Below are positions 1 through 13,209 of a stretch of 64,000 nt of DNA, piece by piece (position 1 is the first letter of the stretch; every line of letters begins with the position of its first letter). Location of the stretch: positions 12,726,211-12,790,210 of the forward strand of contig CM075104.1 of NCBI GenBank assembly GCA_037576195.1. Direction: 5' to 3'. Origin of the DNA: Phytoseiulus persimilis (taxonomy: Eukaryota; Arthropoda; Arachnida; Mesostigmata; Phytoseiidae). The position numbers and the translations under genes were made by a program. Below the pieces are notes generated by a model that saw only the letters and a list, made by a program, of their open reading frames with translations, searched no databases and was not told the DNA's origin.

Positions 1-566
1 TACCACAATGTGAGAGCCCTCGTGGAGCGAAGCGTCCAAATTCCTCAGAGGGAGGGTCGGAAACTCCATGAGAGCAATGCTGACGTCAGTACGACGACGT
101 TGGTCGAGTTCGTCATTACCGAATCGTAGTGATGATCGTAACCGAGTTTGAGAGCGAGTGGCTGACAGACCGAATGAGTGTGACTGTCTCGTCTCTCCGC
201 TGCGGAGCCTTTCCGCCGCAATCGAAAAGCGGAAATGGGGGCGGATGGTATTTTGGTTGCTCGACCGGCTGGATTGTAGGGTCAATGCTTCGCTCGCCGA
301 CACACTCACGCATCTCGCGACACGCCAAACGTCGGGCTGTACCGACAGAGGCAGCCGACCAACTGGGTTAATTGTCTGAGCTCTGAAATCGATTACGCCT
401 GTCGCGGAGCGCGCGGGAGACAAGCAGGTTCGCGCGCAAATCGGATGCATCGAGCGGCCAGCGGCACGTGAGCGTCAAGCGGCCTCTGCCCGATACATGC
501 GGATTCGGAGCTCCTGGTCGCGGCCGTGCGTATTCGCCTTAGCGGACATTTCTATGAACGGACCGA

Positions 567-583
567 CCCCCCCCCCCCCCCCC
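567..583. repeat. Poly-C run
   Basis: An unbroken run of 17 C residues followed by G and four more C. It is a simple homopolymer tract and a likely place for length errors in the assembly. No gene is affected. Confidence 0.95.
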
Positions 584-3462
584 GCCCCTCCACTTGCGAC
601 TAGAGGTCTTCGCCCGGATAGCGACATTCAAGCGCCATTCGGATGGGAAAGCTCCTCGAAAGCCCAGCCGGAGAGACCCTCGAGTGTCCTTCAGCGATTG
701 GAGAGCGTTTTACTGTTGTCCCGAGAAATGGAACGAGAACAAAGAGCCTGCCAGAACGTCACCTTGACCTCGGCAGAGCGGTCCTGGCTCATCCGAGATG
801 TCTCGAATCAATCTTGAGTCCTAGCTCATCATGGAGAGCCCAAGGACTCTTGGGGGAGCAACTCGGAACGAAGCATGCGTGACGAGGAGCGCGATCCAAC
901 GTGTCGCGTCCGGCCCCCACGCCGCAGACCTCGCTGAGCCGCCCCTTGCCTCTACTGCATCGCAGGTATCCAGCCGGAGTTGCTGCGGGTTTAAGTTCTG
1001 GTCTTCATTCGTAGCGAGATCCGTCCGTACGAAGTGGGTCTGCTCATCCCTGATGACAAACGTGAAACGGCTGGATCAACGGAAAGCACTCCTCCACCGC
1101 AGTGAATTTCTGGCTCGGGCATTGCACTCGAACAGTTAGCGTCAGTATCCCCCTAAGCTCCATCGTTGGGAAGCTGGAACAAGCTGCGGCCCGTTTCTAA
1201 GACAAATCTCGAATATCCTCCCGAGTGAGCTTGAGGACGACGCAGGATCGATGCAGACACGCGGAAGCTCAGCACGACTACCTCGTCCGTCGAGCGTGGG
1301 TCAAATCGTTGATAGACTCGTTTTGCCAAAAGAACAGAACACCGTGAGCGCGTTCGGGACCAGAAAGAAAATACTATAAAGCTATCAATGCCATTCCCTC
1401 CCGCAACCATAAAACACCACTGGCCAGTCGATCGCGGCAACGCCAACAAAGCTCCCAACTGGTTAACGTCAGGCGAGTGCCAAAAACATACAAACCAGCA
1501 AAAACCCACCTGGCTGGGAGTTATTTTAGGAACTGAACCAATACATGATTAATGTTCTCTCTCCGCAACACTGTGCATTCGTCTCACCACGAATTCCAGA
1601 GAACAGCATGAGCGGCGGCGGGCCCATGTTGAGAAAAAGTGCACGATCACCGAAACTCGCGTGAGAGTGAAACCCAACGTCTGCTCGAACGTTTCCGTCA
1701 CGGGGAGCGAATCAAGAGAAACTGATGAAAGCCGTACATCGATCCGGGACATGGAAAACTGTTTTCGAAACTTTCAGACTCCTCCGATTCTCCCCAAACC
1801 GACTCGATGAGAGCGTGACCGCGATATCCCGCTCTCAGATGATCGACCCGGAAACTAATCGGTGGGCAGACATCGCACTCGACTAGTACGCTGTTTATTC
1901 GAAAGCTTCATATATGTTTATGTTGTTATTGCTGACGGTCGACCGAAAAATATCTGGAGGAGGAACCTGATGCCCGGGATCTAGATCTAGAGCTCGTAGT
2001 GACGCGTTGGGGCGAATCGCATTCCTAGACGCGACCAAACCAGAACTCTCGAGTCAGAATGCGTGGTCCTGATCGCGGAACCAAAAAGACAAACCAATCC
2101 CCGAGCCGCTCTTGCTCACCTGGGTGAATTATTTCCCTCAAACGGGACCGAGAAGATCGAACGAATTCATGTAAACCGAAAACTTGAGAAAAGCGCGTCG
2201 TTGAACCGCATTGGATGCGCACGCGAATAGCCCTGGCCCAGCGCGTCTGTGGATTCTCTCCGCTCCGAGCCGATCGTTCTATTTGGAGAATTACGCGACA
2301 CTTATGAAACCGATGGTCGGGAGAGCAATACCGCGATGGCCACCGCAGCGTCACCAACCTCTATATCATAGGGAATGGAGGATCGCTAACGAGGCCAGTC
2401 GACCTGACCGTTCGTTTCTGGAACGTTCTCTGATCGGGCGGCGAGACGGCGACAATAGTTTCGAGAAAAACAAGACCGTTTCATATGGAATCGTAACGGA
2501 GCTCCGTTCCATCGACTTCTGGATGCGTGGCGGCGGACGAATACGTCGTCCCACGACCACAACGGCTGGTCGTCGAATAGGAGCGCGAACTTCGGACAAC
2601 TCTGATGACTCCGTGATTGTTTCGATGCTGGGACATCTAAAGCGACCCGAGAGATGACGATTCTACGAGCAGAAGCCGGAACCGACCTTGTCGGCGCTTT
2701 TGCGGGGGGAGGGGGCGGCGGCCCGACGAGTTATTGTGACATCTACTCACACACCGGTTCCACCTACGGACTCAGAAGAAGCACTGATAACGTCCGTCCA
2801 ACAGCTTCGGGAGAGCTGCCGTATCCGCTAGCGAACTGAGCTGACGTTGCTTCCTCAGCTAGGGTCACGAGCGCCCAGACGACAAATGATCCGTGACAAA
2901 GCATCCAGTGCGCACGAACTGCCGTTCGTTACGACGAAGAGGCGAGCGCCGGGACGACGTTGGCATACCGCGCGTCGATCTCAGCCTCCCGCATATCTGA
3001 GGCCCCGACGCTTCCTCTCGCTGACGCGCGCGCGAAATCTCGGATTCGGCCGTAAGGGGGCCGGAAAACTCCGTTGCTCGGAGTTCCGTCGTTCACTCGA
3101 TGGAAGTTTGATGCGAACGTTTGACGGCCAGCTGGAACGATATTGCATGACGATGAAGTCAGTGACGTCTATTGCAAAATATTACAGCGCCTCCTGTAAG
3201 AAACGTCGTCTCGCAGATGAGCGCACAAACAAACGAGTGGGTGAATGATAGCCCTGTTCTCCGTTCAGCAGTGTCAGCAATTGTTCCGAGAGCGACGCGG
3301 TCGAGCGCCCCGTTCAAGTCTGTGAAAGTCTATGCCCACCGACACCGAAGCCCACCGACGGTGCCTGTTTTGAACCGATGAATGAATAAGTTTTCCGGAT
3401 TTTTAGCTTCTGTCACGGCCCCGGGAAAGACGGGGGAAGAGGAGGTGGAGTCGAGAAAAAAT

Positions 3463-3569
3463 GGGGGGGGGGGGTTCTCTGGGTCGTATAAATAGAACAT
3501 CATCTGGAGGAGCGAGTCCAATTTGCGGGAATCCTCCACGGCAAGAGGCGAGATTTTTTTTTTTTTTTT
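3463..3569. repeat. Poly-G and poly-T tracts
   Basis: Twelve G residues at 3463-3474 and sixteen T residues at 3554-3569 lie about 80 bases apart. They create spurious low-complexity peptides in the frames crossing them, with lysine runs on the minus strand and phenylalanine runs on the plus strand. I treat them as simple repeats. Confidence 0.9.
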
Positions 3570-6500
3570 CACAAGAGCAAGCAGGCGCATCCAACGGAAA
3601 CCGACTAACGAAATAGCTCGACTGACGGAAACTGAGAAGGCAAACGGCAAGTTCAGAGGAAAAGTTACTGCTCCATCAACATTCGCTGATGCTCCAATGA
3701 TTGGCGGGATCATTAGCTGGCGATCGTCGCGTTCTTCCTGCCGCATATTCCCTCTCCAAGCCTCTACGAGAAAATCAATACAAGTGCGCACACCGAATCG
3801 GCCCGTTGCGCAGTCGACCGAAGACTGCGTAGGTGTTTTGATTCATGGACGGACTGTAGCAGAGACTCCCCGCCATTCACCGAACAGTTGACCCACTCGT
3901 CGTGCGAGCTGAGACCCAATGTACTCCCTGCGATTCCGGAGAGCCACGAATCGCCGCAACCAGCCACTTCGAGGTCTCACTCGACCGGTGCGCAACGGCG
4001 CATCAGATTGAAACTCTCTTCGTGGAGAACCAATGATGTGGAACGGGGGTCGGCTCCCACTCGATTTCGTACGGAACGCGAATCTTTCGGAGAGCCCGGA
4101 GACGCGAGATACCGCCCAGACTGTCAGAGAGCCCCGATCTCTTCCGGAAATTCCACCGCAATCCACAGCCGTGACAGAGTTGTTGGAGCCGTTGCCTCTG
4201 AGGCGGTCGCCACCGCAGCGGGGTGCGAGCGACGCTCAACATGAATTATCCCAACAGCGCGGATGTGAACAAGCCTCATTTAGACTAGCGTAACAGGCCA
4301 ACTTCCGTTGAAATAATCCTCCGGCAAAACGGGAGAATTTTTCTCGCGAGGGTTCGCTTCAGGTCGTTATATCCTGCTCGCTGGATAGAACGCTTGCCGA
4401 ATCGTTAGTTTCTGTTATTCGTTCCATTCCGGCAGCACGAACTCAGTCATTCGAAAAGCGAACTGGCTGTCCGGCAGCCAGGCAACGAGGCTAGAAGGCT
4501 GGCTGCTGAAGGCGACTTGCGTCATTGCCACGGCAAGGACGAAGTGGGTCGAGGCCGAAGGGCTCTCTCGCGCTCCGCCGTTCCTCTGTGTACAGGCGCA
4601 GCGTAGTCCTGTACGGCTGCGCAAGCCTGGCGAGCAGGCCTCAACTATAACACCGTTGGGCTGGATTCTTCCTCTCCGTTGCTCCGGCGTCTGGTTGAGT
4701 TCCATCGACGGCCGCACGATTGCGGATCGGTTTCCGGGTCGACTCCAGGTTTCCGAAGTCGCTTCGTGCCAGATGGTGGCCGTGTAATACTTGACATGAG
4801 GGCTGGAGGTCACGCGGACGCTCAGGGGGGGAGGAACGCGAGCGATTCGAAGCTCCGCCCGCGAGAAACCTCGCAGAAGCACGAATACGTGGTGGGCGCA
4901 CGTGCGTTCCCCCAGGGGGGATCTTCGAGAGCGTCATCACGCGTCCGTCGGGCGACCAACCGCCGATGCGTGCTCCGAGTCCTCGCCGAAGAACAATGAA
5001 TGAGCGGAAAGCGATAGGATCGGAGTTGTTGAGGAACTCGCGGATAGGACAGGCCCTGGCTCCCAACCATCGACTGCGGGCGCTCTCGCAGAGTTTTTTC
5101 GGAGTATTCGGGAGGCTGCTCGCTCGAGTCTGAAAAGGAAGCCGCGCAGCAGACTCCCTCCTCATCCAAATCGAGGCTCTCTGTCAGCGCTCGGACTGTG
5201 GCTACTCGGACCGGCTCTCCGGAGAAGCGTTTGCCATGAAAAATCTCCGGAATCGAGGCAGGCTCCTGGAAGCTGACTGAGTGCGTTATGAGCAGAAGAT
5301 TGATTTCACGCATCGCGGACACTGGAGGAGCAGGACCCGCGAACCCAGGGACCGTTCGGGGCCCGAGGCGACAAACAGGAACGCAGAAGCTCAAACTGTT
5401 CGTCCGAGCATTGCGACTCCGATGCCACTCTCGTCGACATCCGGGCACTTCGTGCGGTGGACATTTTGAGCCAACTCTCTCGGTACGATGCTCTCGCGGC
5501 GTTCCGCTCGACGTTCCAGCTTCATGCAATTGAGATAAACTCAAGGACCTTGGGAAGTTGATTTAATTTTCGGAGCCGGGGCTGCGCTTAGAGCCGCTAC
5601 CAGACTTGAGCGCCGAACAAAAGAAGCAGGGGACGGGCCTATCCCAGCATCGTCGGCTCCTGTTATCTCTCGTTGCGGATGTCGATATTGGCGGCGCGTT
5701 CTTGTATCAATTACCGGGCCTTCCTTCACTGGAGAGGATTCTTATACTCAGGCAGGCTCGCAGCCCGGCAGGAAACAACATTCGCCGAAACTCCGAGGAC
5801 ATCGCTTGAATGCGGGCGGGCGGAGTGCGATATTTTCGTGGCAGCTTCGTGGGGAGGTTGTTTCAGAACAGGTAGACGCGCCCTCAGAGACTGAACTGGA
5901 CCCGTGCTAACCAGATTCGGACGCTACTTCTAAGATTGCTGTTGATGTGTGTCACCGAGATGAGGACCTCATTTCGTGGCGTGATCCGGACGAGGGCGAG
6001 AAGAAAAGAGCGAGCGTCCACTTCGAGAGCTTTTGGCGACCACCATCTGGCGTTCGATTCCGTTGCTTCTCATCGACACGAGCCACTTGGAATACGCGGT
6101 TCCGCTTGTTCCGGCAAACGAGTCGAATGTGTCTTCTGGTTCCTGCGACCTCATCTCTCAGTTTTTTGATCGCCTCGACAAAAATCCGCTTTCCAGGTGG
6201 TTTCCGCTCGTTCCGGCTCGGAAACAGCCTCTCATCCCGACTAGAAACGTCACTTTCTTCTGGGTCCGGGCCAGTTTGAGGGTATCGCGTGTCGCTGGTT
6301 CCCAAGCAAAACTCACTCATGTTGATCTGGGCATGTTTTGTCGGGGCGGGAGCTCCCCCAGCTATGGAGATCGAGCCGGAACAACTCATCGTGATCTGCT
6401 CCCGGCAGTAAACCTTCTAGGACTGGAGTGGAGGAAGCCTCTGACTAACTATCCGCATGATGGTACCGGAAATGCCGACAGGGAAGGGAGGATACACATC

Positions 6501-9500
6501 TTCAGACGCCTGGGGAATTCTCAGTAGGGCAATCAATGCCTCGGCTAATTAAGAAGTGCTGGTGACAGCGAATGTCATTTTGCCAGCCTCGATGGCAGCT
6601 TGACATCCTCACGCGTTAATTTCCCTACCCTGTGGAGAGGGACACCTGATGTTGTGAGGTTTTGATGCTTTTTCCCCTCCGTCTCTTTCCCCATTCGGGG
6701 TAGGCAACTCACACCGTCACGCGAGGCTTGGAAGACACAACAAGGTTTCGAGGACGAACGAGAAGCGGCTCCTTGACAACGACTCTCAGAATAGAACAAT
6801 CAGGAATCAACAATAGACGACAAATCCGGACGTCGATCAGACTGTCACTGATCTCATGGCAGCTCAAAAGGATCGCATTCTCACAAGGCTGGTCGATCGT
6901 TGATCCATGTCGTTGACTCAAACGGAGAGAAAGAATAAGTCGCAGAGGTCAGACCAGTGGTCAATATGAGACATTCGGCGTTCGCGGCGACCGACCAGCA
7001 CGAATCTTTTCAAGCCGCGAACACGGGTTCGCTCGGGGGACCGATGCCCGGCACCCGATGACCTGCGAAAGCTGCGCCATTATCGTCGACACCTCAACCA
7101 TTCCTATTCGTTCTCTTCGCAAACAGATAGATTCCGCAATCGTTATCAATCGAACGGAGTTCTCATGCGTTGCCGAGCGGACGAGGAGAAGTAAACAAGG
7201 AAGCAATCGTCAGAAACTGATCACACAGTGAATTCTCGTTCAGAAACTCCCAGCAGGAGGGAAACTGAACGGATTTGAGGCTAGCCGAGCACGGTCTGGA
7301 GCGAGCCGACTCTTGATCGCAGTTGAATTTTCCCACACACAGCCAGAAATACCGGCGGGAAAGAGCGGGGTTTGCTCGTACGAGCATCGTCGAAGTTTTC
7401 ATCTTCATCATTTTCTGACGTGTGTTTTCGACTGGTGGTTCATCCATCGAATCGGGCGACACACTTTCCACGAAGAGACTAGAACAATCGATACCGAGGA
7501 GATATATCATTATTATTCCAAGTATAATCATCGACTTCCTCATCATATACCACGGGTGAATCATATGAGACGGCTCGCCTCCAATCTTACAAGTCTTTCG
7601 ACCGCAGTTTTAGGGGTGGCCCTGCCCACCACAGTGCGAACATGATCTCATGGTTTGCGCTCTGAACTCTCGCGTATGCCGCTCGCCGGGTCACGTTCGT
7701 CGAGAGGACGCGAGCAGGAGTACAAGCTCGCAACCTTGTTCTCCTCGAGGTCCAATTAGGCCTCGAGCATGGCCCGCCGAGTGGGTCGAGAGCTTCCGTC
7801 GGATTTGCGAATGAAGCCGGGCAGAAAGGATGGGCGAACTCTCGATCACTACCTTTGAGCGGGCCGCAACCCCCGGAAATCCAGTCTCACAGTCGGGACG
7901 GCCTGAAAAGCTTACGTGCGTCAACATGGAAGGCGCACTCACTCGACTGTGGGTTAGCGATGCGCCAAAACTGTGATGAAGGGGCATTCGGATCAGGGAT
8001 GCGAGGGAATGAGCGCTCGTCGTCGCCGCCAACGAGAACCGACACCTCATGCTAACATTGGACCTCGTTTCGAAAAAGCTTTCGCGGGAAGAGATCATGG
8101 GTCGAAATTTCCCTATGCAAGACGCCGCCGCCGCCGCTGGTGTCGCAAATCTTCCCCCGAATCCATCTTCCCGTCGCTGTTGTTTAATACTATTATTGTT
8201 GTTGCTGTCGCCGTAGTCGTCAACGGGCAGAGCGCTCCTTCGCCCGCCGGTCGGTTTGATCGTCCGCTTTTCACCGCGAGGCGCGGGTCGGTGTGCCTGT
8301 TAATTGTAATGTTATCATGACCGAGCGGCAGAAAGACAGACCGGCGAACTGAATGACGGATCCACTCGCGCACTTCTGCGCGGACGCAACGGTCACAGAC
8401 GCCGGGCACTTAACCTCGAGTCGGTCGACGCTGAACCGGCGACGAAAACACGCGCATAGACCGACGGAGGGACGAACGGGCTAACCCCGAAAGAAAACAG
8501 GGGCGCCTCATCTCCCACGACCAGAATCCTACAGCGAAAGCCGCAGAGAATCGTCGCCGGATCCGGAACCCCGGCAATGAAGTTGGCACGTGGGAGCTCA
8601 GGCGTTGGCTGGAGTCGGACATGACTCGGCGTCCGCGAGCTTCACGCGTTGAACGCCAGTCCGAAATCCCGTCCGGCTGTCTCGGTAGCTGCTCACAGAC
8701 CCCCGTATCTCAAGAAGCCTCGTCTGAATTGACCCCGATGCGCGTTTTTCATTTAACGGTTGTTCCCGTCACAAGATGGTACTTCGTTTGAAGAGCTTCG
8801 TGCCTGTCCTTCTCGCCTCGTAACGAGACGCAGTTAGCGTCAGTCCTTGACGAAAGGGTGACCTGGGTATTGTTTGTTCTCACAGAAGCAATTTTTCGGA
8901 ATCCGATGTCGCTAACGTCCGTGCGTACGCACGACCCGCGGCTCTGGAAAACTCACGAAAACCCGTCGTGCTTCGTATAGTGCTTCCGGGCAAGGCGTGA
9001 GACGGAGCTCAGAAGCATCGCAGTTGGCTCCGATATCATTATGCATGAAGTTATTGAAAAGTGACGTTTCGACAGCGGCGCCGAACGCTATCAGAGGGCA
9101 ACAAATGATAGCACAAAAAGCGCGTCCATCCAGAGCTGTCAAGGGACTACAGAAGGACAGCTGGGAGGCACTCTATGGCCTAATGCCATTCCTTTCGGTG
9201 AATAGGACCCCATTTTGTTCGCGCTCGATCGCTGATTCCGAGGCAATCCCGTCTAGGGGCCGAGAACGCGTGCAGAAGATCGCACTGATGCCGATCGATC
9301 AACAAACACCACAGAAGCTTTTCAGACGACGCGAGACAGCGGAGAACGTGGATGGTTACCACATGGACGCTGCTAATTGTGACGGGACCGAATATTGTTT
9401 TGGGAAATCGCGAGAAGCCAAACAATTCCGCTCCGTAGCAGAACGCGTTGAGATCAACGAACTTTTTTCTGCAGAAGCAGCAGCACAACCAGAAGAGAAG

Positions 9501-10438
9501 TCCAAGCGCTTCAGACGCGATGCTCGACTCGCTGCCTCGTTGGCTGGATCTTGGCGCATGGAATGGTGGTGGCTGGCGGTGCTGAATGAGCGGAGGAGCG
9601 AGTGCCAGCCATCCAACGATGATGAGAGAAATAGCAAGTGACCGAAGTAGCGAGTGAAGTCCACTGGAGGAAGAATGGAGCAGATTCTCCGCCGACCAAG
9701 GCTCGTCTAGTGCTTGGTTCGTCCGCCTGCCCGCCCGCCCGCCGGCTGTCCGTCGGTTTGGCCGTCTGGACATCGGTTTCATCTTGCGTGTCCCGCCGTT
9801 GCGTTCAACAGCTTTAAATGCACAACTTGTCCAGAATCAAAATAATAACAATGATAATGGAGACAGCCAGTGGCGCGTCGCCGTTCAACAGTTCTACGAT
9901 GCCGAAGCCAGACCGAACCCGCAACCTTCGGGCTTGGATCGTAGAAGGAGCAGGGTCCGGCACGGCGAGTGTCGTCGGGGCCAAAGGTCCGGAACTCTAA
10001 ATCGAGCAACCAACGGACAATCCTCAGAGCTGGTGCTCTGGAATCGAAGTCGGTCAATGTAGGATGACGAGGATCTTGGCTCGATCAGAACGACCTTCAG
10101 CTGTCGCTTCCCCGACAAGCGTCGCCGGACCGAGTCCCGAGATCACTGCATGTGCGTTCCTTCTCTCGATAACAAGCGAATGCTGCTGGAACCTCTGGCC
10201 GAATTGCGCTTTCGGACGTGACTTGTCGAAACTGCTTCGAGGCAGAGCGAGGGGTAAATCTTGAAATGTGACTTTTCCTCCGGATGGACTCCGCCTCTTC
10301 TAAGCCTGTCGGTAAGCCCTCGGTGAATTGTCAGTAAGTTGGTCAGTCCGGCCGGCCGGCATTCTTATCTTAGTGTCTGAGTCGGCTGAGTGAATAACGA
10401 CGCTGTATCGACTGTCACCGAAAAGCCTTGAGTTTGGG

Positions 10439-10972
10439 GTGATGCTTTGCACAACGAGGAGAAAAGGGGACAAAAAAAGAAACGACAACGACGCGTTGCT
10501 CACCCACCTGGACAGCGGTTTCGTAAGAGATGCTTCGTTCGATCTGGAAGAGGAAAACATCTCGCTTAGTCTTCGTAGCCCCGATCGCCGCGACCATCGT
10601 CAAAGACGGCGATACTGGTCCAAGTTACGAACGGGGGTAAAAGAGACGGGAATCGCAGGAGTTTCCGTGGTGATTGAGTTTTGGCAAGAGGGGTGTTCAT
10701 GGCCAGAGTTCGAGCAAAAACCGGATGAAGAATGGGGTGGTGTTTGGGCGAGAAAGATGTCAATGATGAAGGAGGCTTCAGGAAACGAATCAGGAATGAA
10801 TGCGAAAACTGACATTCTGCAGTGCTTGGGCGAAGCGCTCGAGAGTTTCTTTCAGAACATCATGTTGGAAAAGAGCATCAACGCAGTCCAATGGACTGCA
10901 GATGTAGTCGAGCACGTAGTGGAAGTGGTGACCGCACCAACGAGTGTGGCCTTTCCAGCAAGATATGAATAA
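10439..10972 (+). other. Unidentified open frame, 177 codons, doubtful
   Basis: The frame runs from ATG to a TAA stop. Its first part is rich in charged residues. Its last 70 residues have a balanced composition that could form amphipathic helices. I recognise no family. The opposite strand is also open at 10790-11023, so the open reading may reflect composition rather than selection. No splice signal or neighbour supports it. It is listed only because its composition looks more protein-like than other frames in this block. Confidence 0.12.
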
Positions 10973-12608
10973 GAACCATCGTTGCATCACTTCTGGGGCG
11001 GCCTTGGAGATATTTTTGGTCACAACAGGCTCAGACGCAGACTTGTGCCACGCAGCTCTCCACTTCGTCGCGAGCGAGCGAGGCCGGAATCACAGTTTCC
11101 ACAGTGATAATCATCTCAGTGAGCGGTTTCTTCGGAGACGAGCTGCAATCGTCGCGTATTGTTATGTTCGCAGTTTCGATTGTCAGTCGCGACCAATTGA
11201 CATTTTGCGGGCGAACACGAGAATCGGAACGAAATGACCCGAGCTGTCGGTGAAAAATATCTTCCGAGGTCCGGTGTCGGGAAAGAGCTTTCAGAAGTTC
11301 TGAGCAGAAAATCTGTTCTCTCCGTTCCGTCGATTCTCCCGTGTGGTGATTAGCCCCCTATTCACTGTGACCTTGTTTCGCGATGAATTTTCTGGAATGT
11401 TTCCTCGTCGAGAACGAGAAATTTTTGTGAATGTTCCGCTGTCGGGGGCGGCGGGAACATCACCGGATGCCAGCGTCAGAGATCCGGCGGGGAAAATGCT
11501 TCGGACGAGCTCGGTGCAGGAACTCCAAGAGTTCTCTTCCCGCCGAAAAGTGCCCGGATCGCATGAGCGCTCCGAGGGCGGTGGATCAACGGTCACAACA
11601 GCCGAGGTGGGCCAGCTTGACAACAGTTGAGCGAACGAGCTCCGGTGCGTCCATCATAGGGACGCAGATCAGGCGTGACGTGCCTTCTCTTCTTCTCCGT
11701 TTTCATGTTCCGCGTTTTTAACCTGCCTACTAGAACCGTGAAGTTGATGGTCGGAATCATCCAGCTGTCCAACCGGGCATTCATACGTTTATCCCACTAT
11801 CCATCAATCGCGTATTTATCAAAGAGCGTTCGAGCTGGAATCTAAGTGCAGCTTCAAACCTCAGTAGAAAAAAGCTCTTGAAATAAATCTTGCAAACGAT
11901 CGCAATGACCAGTTTGAACTCCTTTTGGTTTCAAAATCCGAACGGGAGCGGGGCGATGTTGCCCATGGCTTACCCGGGAGGCGTGGCAGCGCGTGATCAA
12001 ATTCACCACGAGACCTCCATTCTCGAATGACATTCCATTTCTAATTTTCATCATTCATTTCTCCATCCAAACGAAGGTTGAAGCCGTTTCGAAGTTGTAG
12101 CCGTTTCGCTCCTCGAGAATACCCGTGAGAGGGTTTACGGCTGTAGCATTTATAAGAGCCAATAACTGCGGGCGCAACCATCGAGCACGAGAGTCAATCA
12201 AAGGATGCTGGCTCCCGATTAATTCCGAACAGAGCGCGAACGGTATGAATAAATCTCCGATCGGGAACTAATCGTCTCGGGTTCTGTAGCGAGAGTAAGA
12301 TCCGGAGAACACGATAACTTGTTCGCGATCTATTGCATCGAATCAGCGGTCCGTCATAGAGCTCCTGAACCATCTTTGGATCGCTGCTCCTGAACCATGT
12401 TGTGAGTTACTTCCAGTCGGAGTAGAGTGATTTTGATCCGGACAACGCTTTCTCCCACGAGAAAGCTGAGATACCCGGATCCATTCGACAAGGACGAGCG
12501 GAAATATAGAACTAACTAGACAACGTATCCTTGATCCGGAGACGTCTCCTCAACGCTCTTGAAATCGTCTTCAGGGTGGTCACGCGCAACAGCGACCCGG
12601 GCTTGTAA

Positions 12609-13121
12609 CCCGATTCTCCGGAAGGCATAGAGATTCCCCTTCGCGCAATATATGAGAGACTGCGTTCAGCCGGGATACCCTGTATGCTGGAGCCCTCTGG
12701 TCTCATGCCCGACGACGGAAGGCGGCCTGACGGCCTCACGCTCATTCCTTTCTCCAGGGGGAGGGCCCTCGTGTGGGATGCAACGGTGACCGACTCTCTG
12801 AGCCCTTCCCTGGTCGGTCCCGGTGCGTCCCGCGCAGGGTACGCCGTTGCGAGGGCGGAGGCAGCAAAAATCAACAAGTATGCCGCGTTGACAAGCGGGT
12901 ACCACTTCTCGCCGTTCGCATTCGAGACTATGGGTGGTCCCGGCTCCCACACCAGGACCCTGATTGCCCAGGTTGGGGAGGCCCTCGAGCGGGCAACGGG
13001 AGACAAAAGACTGGGGCGCTTCTTGGCTCAGCGCCTCTCCTTGGATGTTCAGCGGGGCAACGCGACGTCGGTGCTGGGCACCATGAGCCGCTGGCTGGAG
13101 CCTAGTTGGCGGGGGACCTGA
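12609..13121 (+). pseudogene. Non-LTR-type retroelement ORF fragment (C-terminal part)
   Basis: The open frame runs from just after a stop at 12606-12608 to TGA at 13119-13121. From about 12655 it resembles the region C-terminal to the reverse transcriptase in arthropod and other invertebrate retroelement polyproteins. Recognisable blocks are DDGRRPDGLTLIPF, an RALVWDATVTDS block, KYAALTSGYHFSPFAFET, and the closing RLSLDVQRGNA. The reverse transcriptase core itself is absent, so this is a 5'-truncated copy and not a working element. The frame has no internal stop from 12609 on, which suggests a fairly young insertion or chance preservation. The exact clade cannot be assigned without a search. 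Confidence 0.75.
12647..12659. repeat. Left copy of 13-base target-site duplication
   Basis: AATATATGAGAGA, repeated exactly at 13197-13209 on the far side of the retroelement fragment. Confidence 0.7.
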
Positions 13122-13196
13122 GATCCCCGACGTACACTGAGGGCTCATCTTTGGGCTGATTGATGCTGGTTCCAGAAAACTAGAGTCTCTGAATAA
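12660..13196 (+). mobile_element. 5'-truncated retroelement insertion with flanking direct repeats
   Basis: The retroelement-like coding region is bracketed by the same 13 bases, AATATATGAGAGA, at 12647-12659 and 13197-13209. This looks like a target-site duplication. The coding homology starts immediately inside the left copy. At the right end an AATAAA polyadenylation hexamer (13192-13197) abuts the right copy. That is the layout expected of target-primed reverse transcription with 5' truncation. Boundaries are accurate to a few bases because the A-rich tail merges with the repeat. Confidence 0.7.
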
Positions 13197-13209
13197 AATA
13201 TATGAGAGA
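13197..13209. repeat. Right copy of 13-base target-site duplication
   Basis: Identical to 12647-12659. It follows directly on the AATAAA/A-rich end of the retroelement fragment. Confidence 0.7.

Larger units (their letters stand above)
1..12608. other. No recognisable gene; CpG-rich noncoding DNA
   Basis: I found no conserved protein, RNA gene or clear exon here. Open frames are numerous but nearly all short and overlapped by frames on the opposite strand. The two longest are 4822-5544 on the minus strand (240 codons) and 8997-9641 on the plus strand (214 codons). They resemble no family I know, and at about 50% GC one frame of this size per window is close to chance. Homopolymers occur at 567-583 (C), 3463-3474 (G) and 3554-3569 (T). 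The block could be intergenic or the intron of a gene outside the window. Confidence 0.5.
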
